64,000 nucleotides of DNA from Bradyrhizobium sp. LTSP885 (GCF_000938305.1 NZ_JYMT01000004.1:1-64000), one strand, 5' to 3'; counted from the first letter of the stretch, positions 45,471-54,168 are shown. Notes: generated by a model not told the origin, from the sequence alone. Program-made: numbers and translations.

Positions 45471-46496
45471 CTAGAACCCGCCGGCATTCTGGTCGGCGTT
45501 AACCTTGGCACCGGCCTGCGCCCGGCGCGCGCTGTTGACCAATTGCCCCGGGCGATCCTCGTGGTCGGGCCTGCCGGTCGCAAGCCGCAGCACGGCAGCG
45601 TAGCCCGGCTGCACCTCCATCCGTTCGGCATAGCGGCTCTCGCTCAGGATACGGTGGACGCGCGGCAGGTTGTAACAGGGCACGTAGAACAGCAGATGAT
45701 GCTCGAGATGATAGTTCACATAGTAGGGCGCGATGAACAGGCGCTCGAGGACATTGGCGCGCGTGGTGCGGGTATTGCGCAAGGGGTCGGAGCTGTCGGG
45801 CACCACAGCATGTTCAGCGATGTTACGGATGCGCGTGATCACCATCATCCAGGTCAGTAGCGGCACCAGCCACAACAGCGGATAGGCCCACCACACGCCG
45901 GCCGCGGCGAGGCCTGCGAACAGCACCGCATTGATGACGCATTGCGGGCCGAGCTTTTCCCAGAAATGCGCGGCGCGCCGCGACAACGGCCATTCGTTCG
46001 GCCCGATCGCGTTGAGCAGTTGCGCCTTGCGCTGCTGGTAGCCGGTCTGTCCGGTGATATCGCGGAAGAACTTGCGGCGGTAGCTTGGCCGCGTGATTGG
46101 GAACGGCGCCGACAGCACGAGATCGGGATCATCCTCCTGCTGCGTCCGGGCGTGATGTTGCAGGTGATAGCGGCGATAGCCGCGGGTTTCGGCAAAGATC
46201 GGATAGGCGCAGAACCATTGGCTCAGCGTCAAATTGGTCTTCTCGTCCGCCGAGAGACAGCCATGCGCACCATCATGCATCAGGATCGCCAGGCCAAGCT
46301 GGCGCGAGCCGATGACCGCGACGGCAAGCAGATAGGTTAGCGGATTGGGCCACCATGCGACGAGCGCGATCGCAGCCAGGATCAGCGCCCATGCATGCGC
46401 GATCAGCGCTGCGCCCTTCCATGTCGTGCGCTGCCGGACCGCAATCAGCTCATCCTCGGTCAGGAAATCGCGGGCACGCATGCGAAGCGCGGTCAT
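45471..46496 (-). CDS. Membrane fatty acid desaturase
   Basis: 341-aa di-iron membrane enzyme. Histidine boxes are 'HDGAH' (box 1), 'HLQHHARTQ' (box 2) and 'HLEHHLLF' (box 3), plus 'NIAEHAV'. Hydrophobic pairs flank the boxes. Family members introduce double bonds or hydroxylate lipids; the exact substrate is not shown. The start overlaps the TetR stop by 4 bases (ATGA), so regulator and enzyme are translationally coupled. Confidence 0.88.
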   Translation of the reverse strand: MTALRMRARDFLTEDELIAVRQRTTWKGAALIAHAWALILAAIALVAWWPNPLTYLLAVAVIGSRQLGLAILMHDGAHGCLSADEKTNLTLSQWFCAYPIFAETRGYRRYHLQHHARTQQEDDPDLVLSAPFPITRPSYRRKFFRDITGQTGYQQRKAQLLNAIGPNEWPLSRRAAHFWEKLGPQCVINAVLFAGLAAAGVWWAYPLLWLVPLLTWMMVITRIRNIAEHAVVPDSSDPLRNTRTTRANVLERLFIAPYYVNYHLEHHLLFYVPCYNLPRVHRILSESRYAERMEVQPGYAAVLRLATGRPDHEDRPGQLVNSARRAQAGAKVNADQNAGGF

Positions 46497-47212
46497 GATG
46501 CAGTCTCCCCGTCCGATGAGGTTGCAGCGCCGTTTTCGCCGACCAGGCGCAGGCGCGGCCCGTCATTTGCTGATATCGCCGTTGCAGATGTTGCGGCCAC
46601 CTGCTCGCCGAGCACCCGCAGCAGCTCGCCGGCGAGTTGGTCCGGCGATCGGCCCATGGCGTAGCCTTCGACCATCACGCCGATCGCCACCGCCCAGAAC
46701 CGGCGCGAGGTCGCGTCGGGGTCGCGCAGCGAGCGCCAGCCATGGCGCTCGATCTGGCCAGCATAGGCCCGCGACCCCTCGCCGTGCAGCCGCTCGATGG
46801 TGCGTTCGACCAGCGGCGCCAGGTCCTGCCGGCGCCGGGTCATCGTCAACGCCTCCGCGAAGAAGGCGACCGAATCGGTCGCGGTCACGGTCTCCACCAG
46901 CGCGCGGGTGTAATCGCGCGGCGTGGTGGCCTGCAGCGCAGCCTGCTCGGCTGCGCGCGCCACATAGAGCATGTCGCGGCAGGCGGCTTCGACGAACAGC
47001 GCCTCCTTGGTGCGGAAGTAATAGGTGATCTGGCTCGGAAAGGCGTCCGCGGCAGCGGCGATATCCGAGATCGACGTCCCGGAGAGCCCGCGCTCTCTGA
47101 ACAGCCGGCTGGCACCATCAAGCAGCAGCGAGCGCATCTTGCGCCCCGCCGACCGCGTGGCGCGCGCGGTGTGCTTCGGATCGGGCATTTGGCCGCGCAC
47201 ATCAGGATCCAT
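46493..47212 (-). CDS. TetR family regulator coupled to the desaturase
   Basis: 239 aa. The N-terminal HTH (about 22-75) reads 'GASRLFRERGLSGTSISDIA' and 'FPSQITYYFRTKEALFVEAA'; the C-terminal half is a TetR_C-type effector domain. The ATG at 47212 lies 20 bp from a 17-bp palindrome at 47232-47248, a likely self-operator. By analogy with FadR/DesT-type regulators, the effector may be an acyl-CoA; this is inference from the coupled desaturase. Confidence 0.87.
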   Translation of the reverse strand: MDPDVRGQMPDPKHTARATRSAGRKMRSLLLDGASRLFRERGLSGTSISDIAAAADAFPSQITYYFRTKEALFVEAACRDMLYVARAAEQAALQATTPRDYTRALVETVTATDSVAFFAEALTMTRRRQDLAPLVERTIERLHGEGSRAYAGQIERHGWRSLRDPDATSRRFWAVAIGVMVEGYAMGRSPDQLAGELLRVLGEQVAATSATAISANDGPRLRLVGENGAATSSDGETAS

Positions 47213-47231
47213 GATCGTATCCTCGAGTTTA

Positions 47232-47248
47232 TTTGTATGGCATACAAA
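47232..47248. promoter_or_regulatory. Candidate TetR operator
   Basis: TTTGTATG-G-CATACAAA is a perfect 8+1+8 palindrome located 20 bp upstream of the TetR start. TetR repressors bind such sites and commonly repress their own operon. Confidence 0.7.
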
Positions 47249-47500
47249 CAAGGAAATCAACCTGGAACTGGCGGCTCTTCCGGCCTACGAAGCGCCTCCG
47301 GTACTGGCTGCCGGGCAAATTGAAGTCCCGAGGCAGGCCGAGAATGCTTGCCATCCCGCTCAAAATCCGTATAAACCGCGCCATCCGTGGGGTCCCGGCC
47401 GGGAGCTGAACGGACGGTCTCAGCAAATCACCTGTTGATTTTGATGTGATAGGGCCAGTCGGCCCGTCGTCCCGTGCTTCCGCCTTCTGAGCAACATCGA

Positions 47501-47560
47501 GTCCTTTCCGAAGGTCTCGAAGGGCTTGTCGCTGGGCTCCGCGCCAACACAGGAAAGGAC
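47501..47560 (+). promoter_or_regulatory. rpsF: SD-sequestering stem in the rpsF leader (candidate S6:S18 site)
   Basis: GTCCTTTCC (47501-47509) is the perfect complement of GGAAAGGAC (47552-47560), which contains the rpsF ribosome-binding site; the ATG is at 47565. The left arm runs into CCGAAGG, matching the CCGAR motif described for the S6:S18 ribosomal leader. Binding of S6:S18 would stabilise the closed form and shut off translation. Confidence 0.6.
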
Positions 47561-47564
47561 ACCC

Positions 47565-48041
47565 ATGGCTCTCTACGAGCATGTTTTCCTCGCGCGTCAG
47601 GACGCGAGCACCCAGCAGGTGGAAGAACTGACGGCCCAGATGACGGGAATCGTCGAACAGGGCGGCGGCAAGGTCACCAAGACCGAGAATTGGGGCGTGC
47701 GCTCCCTCACCTACCGCATGAACAAGAACCGCAAGGCGCATTTCGTGCTGATGAACATCGACGCACCGTCGGCTGTCGTCACCGAGATCGAGCGTCAGGA
47801 GCGGATCAGCGAAGACGTCATCCGCTATCTCACCGTGCGCGTCGAAGAGCACGAGGAAGGCCCGTCGGCGATGATGCGCAAGGCCGACCGTGACCGCGAG
47901 CGCGATGATCGCGGCGGTGGTTTCCGCGGCGACCGCGAAGGTGGTTTCCGTGGTGATCGTGATCGCGATGGCGGCGGTTTCCGCGGCGATCGTGGCCCGC
48001 GCCGTCCGCGCGATGAAGAACCAGCAGCGACCGAGGAGTAA
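47565..48041 (+). CDS. rpsF: 30S ribosomal protein S6
   Basis: 158 aa. The core (about 1-100) starts '[20 protein letters not shown]' and includes '[22 protein letters not shown]'. A 55-residue C-terminal tail of FRGDR-like repeats ([20 protein letters not shown] and on) is longer than in E. coli; such tails vary in alphaproteobacteria. First gene of rpsF-rpsR-DUF2232-rplI; rpsR begins 5 bp after it. Confidence 0.97.
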   Translation: MALYEHVFLARQDASTQQVEELTAQMTGIVEQGGGKVTKTENWGVRSLTYRMNKNRKAHFVLMNIDAPSAVVTEIERQERISEDVIRYLTVRVEEHEEGPSAMMRKADRDRERDDRGGGFRGDREGGFRGDRDRDGGGFRGDRGPRRPRDEEPAATEE

Positions 48042-48046
48042 GAATC

Positions 48047-48286
48047 ATGGCTGAAGCTGGCGCCCGTCGCCCATTTTTCCGTCGTCGCAAGTCCTGCCCG
48101 TTCACCGGCGCGAATGCGCCGAAGATCGACTACAAGGACTCCAAGCTCCTGATGCGTTACGTCTCGGAGCGCGGCAAGATCGTGCCGAGCCGCATCACGG
48201 CCGTCTCCGCCAAGAAGCAGCGTGAACTCGCCCGCGCCATCAAGCGCTCGCGTTTCCTCGGCCTCTTGCCCTACGTCATTCGCTAA
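48047..48286 (+). CDS. rpsR: 30S ribosomal protein S18
   Basis: 79 aa, basic. '[20 protein letters not shown]', '[19 protein letters not shown]' and '[20 protein letters not shown]' are standard. It binds next to S6 on the 30S platform. Confidence 0.98.
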   Translation: MAEAGARRPFFRRRKSCPFTGANAPKIDYKDSKLLMRYVSERGKIVPSRITAVSAKKQRELARAIKRSRFLGLLPYVIR

Positions 48287-48293
48287 TCCTTGA

Positions 48294-48319
48294 CGGCCGG
48301 CGGCACACGCCGCCGGCCG
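48294..48319 (+). terminator. Strong hairpin between rpsR and the DUF2232 gene
   Basis: CGGCCGGCGGC (48294-48304), loop ACAC, GCCGCCGGCCG (48309-48319): a perfect 11-bp GC stem. Only a weak pyrimidine run follows (CACTCTTCTT), so it may attenuate transcription or protect the upstream mRNA end rather than fully terminate. Confidence 0.6.
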
Positions 48320-48412
48320 CCACTCTTCTTAAGGCTTCCGGGTCGTCCGGTCGCCGATGGTTGGGGTTCTCGAGAGAGTACCTCTAACCGCTCGAAAGGA
48401 GCGGGACAGCTG

Positions 48413-49393
48413 ATGATCGCGATAGTCCTGATAGCCATTGCGGCCGGCGCTGCGTCGGCGCTGATGTTCGCCTCGCTCATATCGGGCGCGCTGATCTCGT
48501 TGCTGCTGTTCTATCTCGCTCCGCTGCCGCTGATGGTGGCGGCGCTCGGCTGGGGACCGCTTGCCGCCACTATCGGCGGCATCGCGGCGGCGGCCGGCCT
48601 CGGCGCGATCTTCGGACTTCCCTATTGCATCGCCTTTGCCATGATGGTCGCGCTGCCCGGCTGGTGGCTCGGCCATCTCGCGCTGCTCGGGCGCCCAGTC
48701 GCCGGCGCAACGGCTGGCGAGGCCGTCGAACCGGCTCCGCCCCACATCGAATGGTATCCGGTCGGCCGCGTCCTGCTGTGGGTCGCAGCTTTTGCCATCC
48801 TCACCACGACCGGCGCACTGCTGACACTCGGCTCGGATGCCGAGACGATCACCGCCACGCTGCGGCACGGCCTCCTCAGGGTCTTTACTGTAGCCACCGC
48901 GGCCGACGAGCAGCCCAGCGGCGACATCGAACGGCTCGTCGATTGGCTGGTGATCTTCGCGCCGCTCGCCGCGACCCTCGTCGCGATGGTGACGCTGACG
49001 CTGAATCTGTGGCTCGCGGGTAAGGTCACGCAGACCTCGGGGCGGCTGCATCGGCCGTGGCCCGAACTCCGCAGCACCGTGCTGCCACCGATGACGCTGG
49101 TCGCGCTGCTGGTGGCGCTCGGCCTCTGTTTCGCCGGCGGCACGATCGCCATCCTGGCCCAGATCGTCACGACCGCGCTGGTGATCGCCTATGCGCTCGT
49201 CGGCTTCGCCGTGCTGCACACGCTGACACTGTCGCTCACCAGCCGCAGCTTCTGGCTGGCCGGCACCTATGTCGTCGTCGTTGTGTTCGCCTGGCCCATC
49301 GTCGCGGTGGTCGCGCTGGGCATCACCGACGCCCTGTTCGGAGTGCGGCAGCGCTATTTGCGCAGCAGACCGCCGCCGCTGCCCGCATCCTGA
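48413..49393 (+). CDS. DUF2232 membrane protein
   Basis: 326 aa with about eight membrane spans, from 'MIAIVLIAIAAGAASALMFA' at the N-terminus. The family occurs between rpsR and rplI in many alphaproteobacteria; its function is not established, and Firmicutes relatives (YybS) have the same location. ATG at 48413 with AGGAG about 11 bases upstream. A pore, transport or assembly role cannot be told from sequence. Confidence 0.85.
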   Translation: MIAIVLIAIAAGAASALMFASLISGALISLLLFYLAPLPLMVAALGWGPLAATIGGIAAAAGLGAIFGLPYCIAFAMMVALPGWWLGHLALLGRPVAGATAGEAVEPAPPHIEWYPVGRVLLWVAAFAILTTTGALLTLGSDAETITATLRHGLLRVFTVATAADEQPSGDIERLVDWLVIFAPLAATLVAMVTLTLNLWLAGKVTQTSGRLHRPWPELRSTVLPPMTLVALLVALGLCFAGGTIAILAQIVTTALVIAYALVGFAVLHTLTLSLTSRSFWLAGTYVVVVVFAWPIVAVVALGITDALFGVRQRYLRSRPPPLPAS

Positions 49394-49444
49394 GTTTCGA
49401 TCCAACCACTCAATCCAATACTTAACATCTAAAGGAGAACGAAA

Positions 49445-50047
49445 ATGGAAGTCATTCTGCTGGAACGCGTTGCCAAGCTTGGCCAGATGGGCGAAGTCGT
49501 GCGCGTCAAGGACGGGTTCGCCCGCAACTTCTTGCTGAAGCGCGGCAAGGCGCTGCGCGCCACCGAGGCAAACCGCGCCAAGTACGACGGCATGAAGGCC
49601 GAGCTCGAGGCCAACAACATCCAGGCCAAGGGTGAAGCCAGCAAGGTCGCCGAGAAGATCAATGGCCGCGAAATCGTCATCATCCGCCAGGCCTCCGAAT
49701 CCGGCCAGCTGTTCGGCTCGGTCTCGGTCCGCGACATTGCCGACGCGCTCGCCGCTGACGGCGTCACGGTTTCGCGTGCGCAGGTCTGGCTGGACTCGCC
49801 GATCAAGGTGATCGGCAAGCAGAAGGTGACGATCGCCGTCCACCCCGAAGTCGAGACCAGCATCTCCGTGACGGTTGCCCGCTCTGCCGACGAAGCCGAG
49901 CGCATCAAGCGCGGCGAGGACATCTCGACCCGCCGGGAAGACCAGGACGCCGCCGCCGAGGCGCTCGCCGCCGCCGGCGAATTCTTCGATCCGGAAGCCC
50001 AGCACGACGACGCCGAGCCGGCCCCGGCCGCCGAAGAAGACAAGTAA
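49445..50047 (+). CDS. rplI: 50S ribosomal protein L9
   Basis: 200 aa. Family start '[31 protein letters not shown]' across about the first 31 residues, a long central helix, and the C-terminal domain containing '[14 protein letters not shown]'. An acidic alanine-rich tail (about 165-200) extends it beyond the E. coli length of 149. AAAGGAG precedes the ATG. Confidence 0.97.
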   Translation: MEVILLERVAKLGQMGEVVRVKDGFARNFLLKRGKALRATEANRAKYDGMKAELEANNIQAKGEASKVAEKINGREIVIIRQASESGQLFGSVSVRDIADALAADGVTVSRAQVWLDSPIKVIGKQKVTIAVHPEVETSISVTVARSADEAERIKRGEDISTRREDQDAAAEALAAAGEFFDPEAQHDDAEPAPAAEEDK

Positions 50048-50073
50048 GCGCGTCACCATCGTTCGACCGACTG

Positions 50074-50099
50074 AAGCCCGGCCTGATCAGGCCGGGCTT
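50074..50099. terminator. Bidirectional terminator between rplI and the thioesterase gene
   Basis: A perfect 26-base palindrome, AAGCCCGGCCTGA followed by its exact inverse. It ends rplI on the plus strand (CTTT after the stem) and overlaps the 3' end of the convergent thioesterase gene, whose TGA is at 50087-50089 in the centre of the stem. Confidence 0.8.
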
Positions 50100-50548
50100 T
50101 GGATTCGTGCCGCCGCCTCCTCGTCCAGCATCGCGATCGATGCCAATGCGGTCGCGGTGTGCTTTTCCTTACCGTCGATCACGCAGAACACGTCGGCCGC
50201 GACGACCGCAACCTGGCGTCCCGGCTTGATCACCCGCGCGCGGCAGATCAGGCGATCGCCTGAGGCCGGCGACAACAAATTCAGCTTGAACTCGGCGGTC
50301 AGCGCCGGCTGCCCGCGCGACGTCGCGGCCGCGATCGTGGTGGCGTTGTCGACGAGAAACGCCGTCACCCCGCCGTGAAACAGCCCGTGCTGCTGCAACA
50401 GCTCGGGCCGCCGATCGACCGCGAGCGTACAGGCGCCGCGCGACAACTCCGCCAATTCCGCGCCGACATGGCCCATGAAGCCCTGCCGACCGACATTGTT
50501 GCGAATCCGTGTCGCGATCGGCGCAAAGTCCGGATCTGTTTCAGTCAT
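50087..50548 (-). CDS. PaaI/hotdog-fold thioesterase
   Basis: 153 aa. Single hotdog domain with 'LQQHGLFHGGVTAFLVDNA' (the conserved HGG and D/N of PaaI-type enzymes) and 'KLNLLSPASGDRLICRARVIKPGRQVAVVAADVF'. It hydrolyses acyl- or aryl-CoA thioesters. It is translated after the TetR gene with a 4-base overlap. Its stop codon sits inside the rplI terminator hairpin. Confidence 0.88.
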   Translation of the reverse strand: MTETDPDFAPIATRIRNNVGRQGFMGHVGAELAELSRGACTLAVDRRPELLQQHGLFHGGVTAFLVDNATTIAAATSRGQPALTAEFKLNLLSPASGDRLICRARVIKPGRQVAVVAADVFCVIDGKEKHTATALASIAMLDEEAAARIQSPA

Positions 50549-51162
50549 GACACCTCTCCTGCTTGTCCCTGTGCACCCGGCGACACCACCGCGCGGATCG
50601 CGCAGGCAATCAGCGTCTCGACCTGGTCGCGCGGATCGCTGCGGTCGCGGCCCGACAGATAGGCGCGGCAGAATATCTGCGCCGGCCCGATGATCTGACT
50701 GAAAAACAGGATCGCGCTCATCGGCAGCAACTCGCCGCGCGCCAGCAGCGGTGCACGCCAGCGCTCGATCCCTTCGGCAAGCCGCGAATTCTCGGCGCGC
50801 TGGGCGCCGCGCACCTCATCGCTCCATTCGCTGCGCGAAATCTCGAACAGGAAGCGCGCCTCGCGCCTGAAGGTCACGACCCATTCGAGATGAGCGTGGA
50901 TCAGGCGCGCAACACCCTCGCGCGCGCCGCATCTCGCGTCGACCGACGACACGATCGCGGCGTGGTAGCTCTGCAGGATTTCGAGGAACAGGGTTCCGGC
51001 GAGTTCCTTCTTCGACGCAAAGAAATGGAAGAAGCTGCCGTTGGAGGCGCGTGCCCGGGTTCGGATCGCGGCAACCGTCGCCCCTTCGAATCCATCCTGG
51101 TCGAACACCGCGAGCCCCGCCGCCAACAGATCCTCGCGCGCTGTGGTCACCCGGCTCATCAC
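50545..51162 (-). CDS. TetR/AcrR family regulator coupled to the thioesterase
   Basis: 205 aa. HTH at about 8-55: 'TAREDLLAAGLAVFDQDGFE', 'ATVAAIRTRARASNGSFFHF'. The C-terminal domain is of TetR_C type. It overlaps the thioesterase start by 4 bases. A palindromic element lies 25 bp upstream (51187-51209). Likely represses its own operon, perhaps responding to an acyl-CoA; inferred only from context. Confidence 0.87.
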   Translation of the reverse strand: MMSRVTTAREDLLAAGLAVFDQDGFEGATVAAIRTRARASNGSFFHFFASKKELAGTLFLEILQSYHAAIVSSVDARCGAREGVARLIHAHLEWVVTFRREARFLFEISRSEWSDEVRGAQRAENSRLAEGIERWRAPLLARGELLPMSAILFFSQIIGPAQIFCRAYLSGRDRSDPRDQVETLIACAIRAVVSPGAQGQAGEVS

Positions 51163-51186
51163 TCGGCTCGTCTCCCGCTTAGATCA

Positions 51187-51209
51187 TTACTCTAGAGTTT
51201 TACTCTAGT
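51187..51209. promoter_or_regulatory. Candidate operator of the second TetR gene
   Basis: ACTCTAGAGT (51189-51198) is a perfect 10-bp palindrome, followed by a second ACTCTAG copy (51202-51208) so that TTACTCTAG occurs twice within 23 bp. The position just before the TetR start suits a tandem operator. Confidence 0.6.
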
Positions 51210-51249
51210 CGACGTCAAGCGTTGGCCCTGATGGCTCGGCATTGGCTGA

Positions 51250-52275
51250 TTACCTTGAGATCGGGGGTTCCGGCGGCCCGGCCGGCGTGGCGGCAGGCGA
51301 TGGGGGTGGCGCGGCGGCCGTCACCGGAGGCGGCGCTGGCGCCGGCACGGGGGACGCGGCCGCAGCCGGCTGAGGCGCGGCAGCGGGAGCCGGCGACGAC
51401 GACGCAGCAGGAGCCGCGGTTGCGGCCGGAGGAGCCGGCGTGACGGGAGGAACTGGATCCGACCGCAGCGGGGCCGGCTCGCTGCCGACGCCTTCCTTGG
51501 GCGCATCCACCTTGGCGCTATCGGATTTGTCAGATGAAGACTTGTCAGATGAAGATTTGGCGCCCGTCGGCTTCTCGGCTTCGCCCTTGTCCTCGCCCTT
51601 CACAGTCTGGGCCTTGGAATCGTCCTTCGGTGTTTCGCCCTTGGCCGCATCCTTGGCCGCATCGTCGGGCTTCTCTTCGACCGGCTTGCCGCGCCGGCCG
51701 AGCTTGTGGCGCGATGGCTTGCCCTCGCCTGCGGCTTCCGGCGTTTGACCATCGGCCGGCTTGGCGCCCTCCACAGGCTCGCTCGGACGCGCGAGGCGCT
51801 TGCCCTTGTGGCCAGGGTGGGCCTCGCCCTGCTGCGTCAGCCCGTCCGCGTCAGGCTTGGCCGCCTCCTGTGGCACCGCAGCCGGATGCTGCCGACGGCC
51901 CGGGCGCTCGGCCTGCTCTGGCGAAGCCGATTGCTTGGCGTCCTGCCCGGCATCCTTCCCGGCGCCCTTCGTTCCTTTGGGCTGATCCTTGGCCTGGTAG
52001 CGCTGATCGTTCGCACCATTCGAGATCAGATAGGACGACAGCACGCCGGCCATGTCGCTCGACGTCGTATAGTGCTGGCGCAGGAAGCCCGGCAGCGACG
52101 AGGCCGGCACCGTTTTCAGCAGGCCGCGCGGGCTCTTGTGACAGGCCGTGCACGTGTTCGAAAAAATCTGGGAGGGGCTCTTGCCGGCCTCGAGGTTTTG
52201 CGCGTGCGCCGATCCTGCCGACAGGCAGCCAATCAGAAGCATCACCGTGGCCAGGCTGAGGGCTCGGCTCGACAT
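51250..52275 (-). CDS. c-type cytochrome-like protein with a long disordered tail
   Basis: 341 aa. Signal peptide 1-25 (ending SAHA). One haem-binding motif C42-T-A-C-H46 in 'SNTCTACHKSPRGL'; a methionine in 'SDMAGVLSSYL' could be the sixth ligand. The haem domain is only about 75 residues. The rest (about 110-341) is low-complexity, rich in Lys, Ala, Pro, Asp and Ser, ending in a Pro/Ala run. Probably periplasmic and possibly cell-wall-associated through the basic tail (inference). ATG at 52275 with GGAG upstream; divergent from the cyclopropane synthase gene. Confidence 0.78.
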   Translation of the reverse strand: MSSRALSLATVMLLIGCLSAGSAHAQNLEAGKSPSQIFSNTCTACHKSPRGLLKTVPASSLPGFLRQHYTTSSDMAGVLSSYLISNGANDQRYQAKDQPKGTKGAGKDAGQDAKQSASPEQAERPGRRQHPAAVPQEAAKPDADGLTQQGEAHPGHKGKRLARPSEPVEGAKPADGQTPEAAGEGKPSRHKLGRRGKPVEEKPDDAAKDAAKGETPKDDSKAQTVKGEDKGEAEKPTGAKSSSDKSSSDKSDSAKVDAPKEGVGSEPAPLRSDPVPPVTPAPPAATAAPAASSSPAPAAAPQPAAAASPVPAPAPPPVTAAAPPPSPAATPAGPPEPPISR

Positions 52276-52533
52276 TCCTTGGTCTCCAGAATCAGGAAAA
52301 ATACCGCCCCGCATCATGGACGGGCGGCGGCGGCCACCTTTTAGCCGATTATCATGCGAATGGAAGCGCATCTATGACGCATCCACGTGATTGTCACATT
52401 TCGGAATATCGGCTTTGACGACAACGCAATAGTGCAATCGAAAACGCCGACTATCTTTCTGACGGGGACACGCTGGAAGGAACAATTCCAGGGGTGTCAG
52501 GCGCAAGCAGCTTGCCGTTCCGTTGGTGCTTCG

Positions 52534-53787
52534 ATGGACCGATTGTTGCGATATTTTCTGGGGCGATTCATCCGCCGCGGTTCGGTTACGTTCACGACCG
52601 CCAGCGGGATGAAATTCACCTGCGGCGACGGCAGCGGCACTCCGGTTGCTGCTCGTTTCCTGACCAATTCGGCCGAAAGGCGCATCCTGCTCGATCCCGA
52701 GCTCTATCTCGGCGAAGCCTTCATGGACGGCACGTTCGTGATGGAGCAAGGCACCATCGCGGATGCGCTGGCGATCCTGATGGGTCAGGCAAAAATGCTG
52801 CCGAACTTTGCCCGGCTGCAAGCCTGGCTGCGCTTCCTCGGACGGCGCGCCCAGCAGCTCAATCTGCGCGGCAAATCCAGGGACAATGTCGCCCGTCACT
52901 ACGATCTCGACGGCCGCCTCTACTCGCTTTTCCTCGACGCCGACAAGCAATACAGCTGCGCCTATTTCGAGAGACCCGACGCGACGCTGGACGATGCCCA
53001 ACTCGCCAAGAAGCGTCACCTCGCCGCCAAACTCCTGGTTCGGCCCGGCGACCGCATCCTCGACATCGGCTCCGGCTGGGGCGGGCTTGGAATCTATCTC
53101 GCCGAGATGACCGGGGCTGACGTCACCGGCGTCACGCTGTCGACCGAGCAATTGCAGATTTCCAACGCGCGCGCGGCCGAGCGGAATCTGGGACAGTCGG
53201 CGCGCTTCCTGCTGCAGGACTACCGCGACACCCCCGGCCCGTTCGACCGCATCGTCTCGGTCGGCATGTTCGAGCATGTCGGGGTCGCCTTCTACGAAAC
53301 CTTCTTCAAGCGCTGCGCCGAACTCCTGAGCGACGACGGTGTCATGATGCTGCATTCGATCGGCCGCTCGACAGGGCCCGACGTCACCAGCCCCTGGATC
53401 CGGAAATACATCTTCCCCGGCGGCTATATTCCGGCGCTCTCGGAAGTCATGCCCGCGATCGAGCAGGCTGGCCTTCTGGTCTGCGACATGGAGATCCTGC
53501 GGCTCCACTATGCCGAGACGCTGAAGGCATGGCGCGAGCGGTTCATGGCACGGCGCGAGGAGGCCGTCCGACTCTATGATGAGCGCTTTGCCCGGATGTG
53601 GGAATTCTACCTGGCTGGGTCGGAAATGTCGTTCCGGGTGCAGAACTTGATGAACTTCCAACTCCAACTCACCAAACGCCAGGGCGTTGTGCCGATGACC
53701 CGTGACTACATCATGCACGAGGAAGCAAGGCTGCGCGTCAGGGAACAGAAGGCTGCCCAGCCGCGACTGCAACTCGCCGGCGAGTAG
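52534..53787 (+). CDS. Cyclopropane-fatty-acyl-phospholipid synthase family protein
   Basis: 417 aa. SAM-dependent enzyme adding a methylene bridge (or methyl) to unsaturated phospholipid acyl chains. SAM motif 'ILDIGSGWGGLGIYLAEMTG'; 'YDLDGRLYSLFLDADKQYSCAYF' and 'VSVGMFEHVG' (bicarbonate-site glutamate and histidine) are as in CfaS; 'TLSTEQLQISNARAAE' also fits. ATG at 52534 chosen because upstream frame (to 52387) lacks family homology. Its likely substrates are unsaturated chains such as the fatty acid cluster would supply. Confidence 0.9.
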   Translation: MDRLLRYFLGRFIRRGSVTFTTASGMKFTCGDGSGTPVAARFLTNSAERRILLDPELYLGEAFMDGTFVMEQGTIADALAILMGQAKMLPNFARLQAWLRFLGRRAQQLNLRGKSRDNVARHYDLDGRLYSLFLDADKQYSCAYFERPDATLDDAQLAKKRHLAAKLLVRPGDRILDIGSGWGGLGIYLAEMTGADVTGVTLSTEQLQISNARAAERNLGQSARFLLQDYRDTPGPFDRIVSVGMFEHVGVAFYETFFKRCAELLSDDGVMMLHSIGRSTGPDVTSPWIRKYIFPGGYIPALSEVMPAIEQAGLLVCDMEILRLHYAETLKAWRERFMARREEAVRLYDERFARMWEFYLAGSEMSFRVQNLMNFQLQLTKRQGVVPMTRDYIMHEEARLRVREQKAAQPRLQLAGE

Positions 53788-53813
53788 ATCCGGCGGATTC
53801 GCTCGAAAGCAGT

Positions 53814-54041
53814 CTAGTTCCGGAGGCTGTAAGCTGAGCCGCAATGGGCGAAGGCCGTTGCCGGCTGCGCCAGATGCGCCGTCACGGCAGATATCACCTG
53901 GGGATCGCAGGGAACGTTCCGGAGGTCCGGACGGCCGGCCTGCTCCATGGCGCCGATCAGCGTCGACAGCCAGCGCCGGTCGAGGCTGTCCGCCCGGGCG
54001 ACCTGAAACTGCGATGTCTGAAACTCTCGAGCCATTGTCAC
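53814..54041 (-). CDS. Possible small protein (75 aa), unknown
   Basis: Starts at GTG 54041 with AGGTGAG 5 bases upstream, or ATG 54035. The sequence MTMAREFQTSQFQVARADSL continues with a mixed helix pattern and two cysteines (VPCDPQ; FAHCGSAY). It has balanced composition unlike most antisense frames, but no family is recognised. Confidence 0.4.
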   Translation of the reverse strand: MTMAREFQTSQFQVARADSLDRRWLSTLIGAMEQAGRPDLRNVPCDPQVISAVTAHLAQPATAFAHCGSAYSLRN

Positions 54042-54168
54042 CGTATCTCACCTGAGCGGGATCAACCCAGAAGTCATCCGGGAGTTCCCGAGCGCCTGCC
54101 GCAAAGAAAATGCGGCCGGTGTGATCTGCTTCACAGAGGCCACGTCCGGTCTGTCGTAGTGGTCCGGA

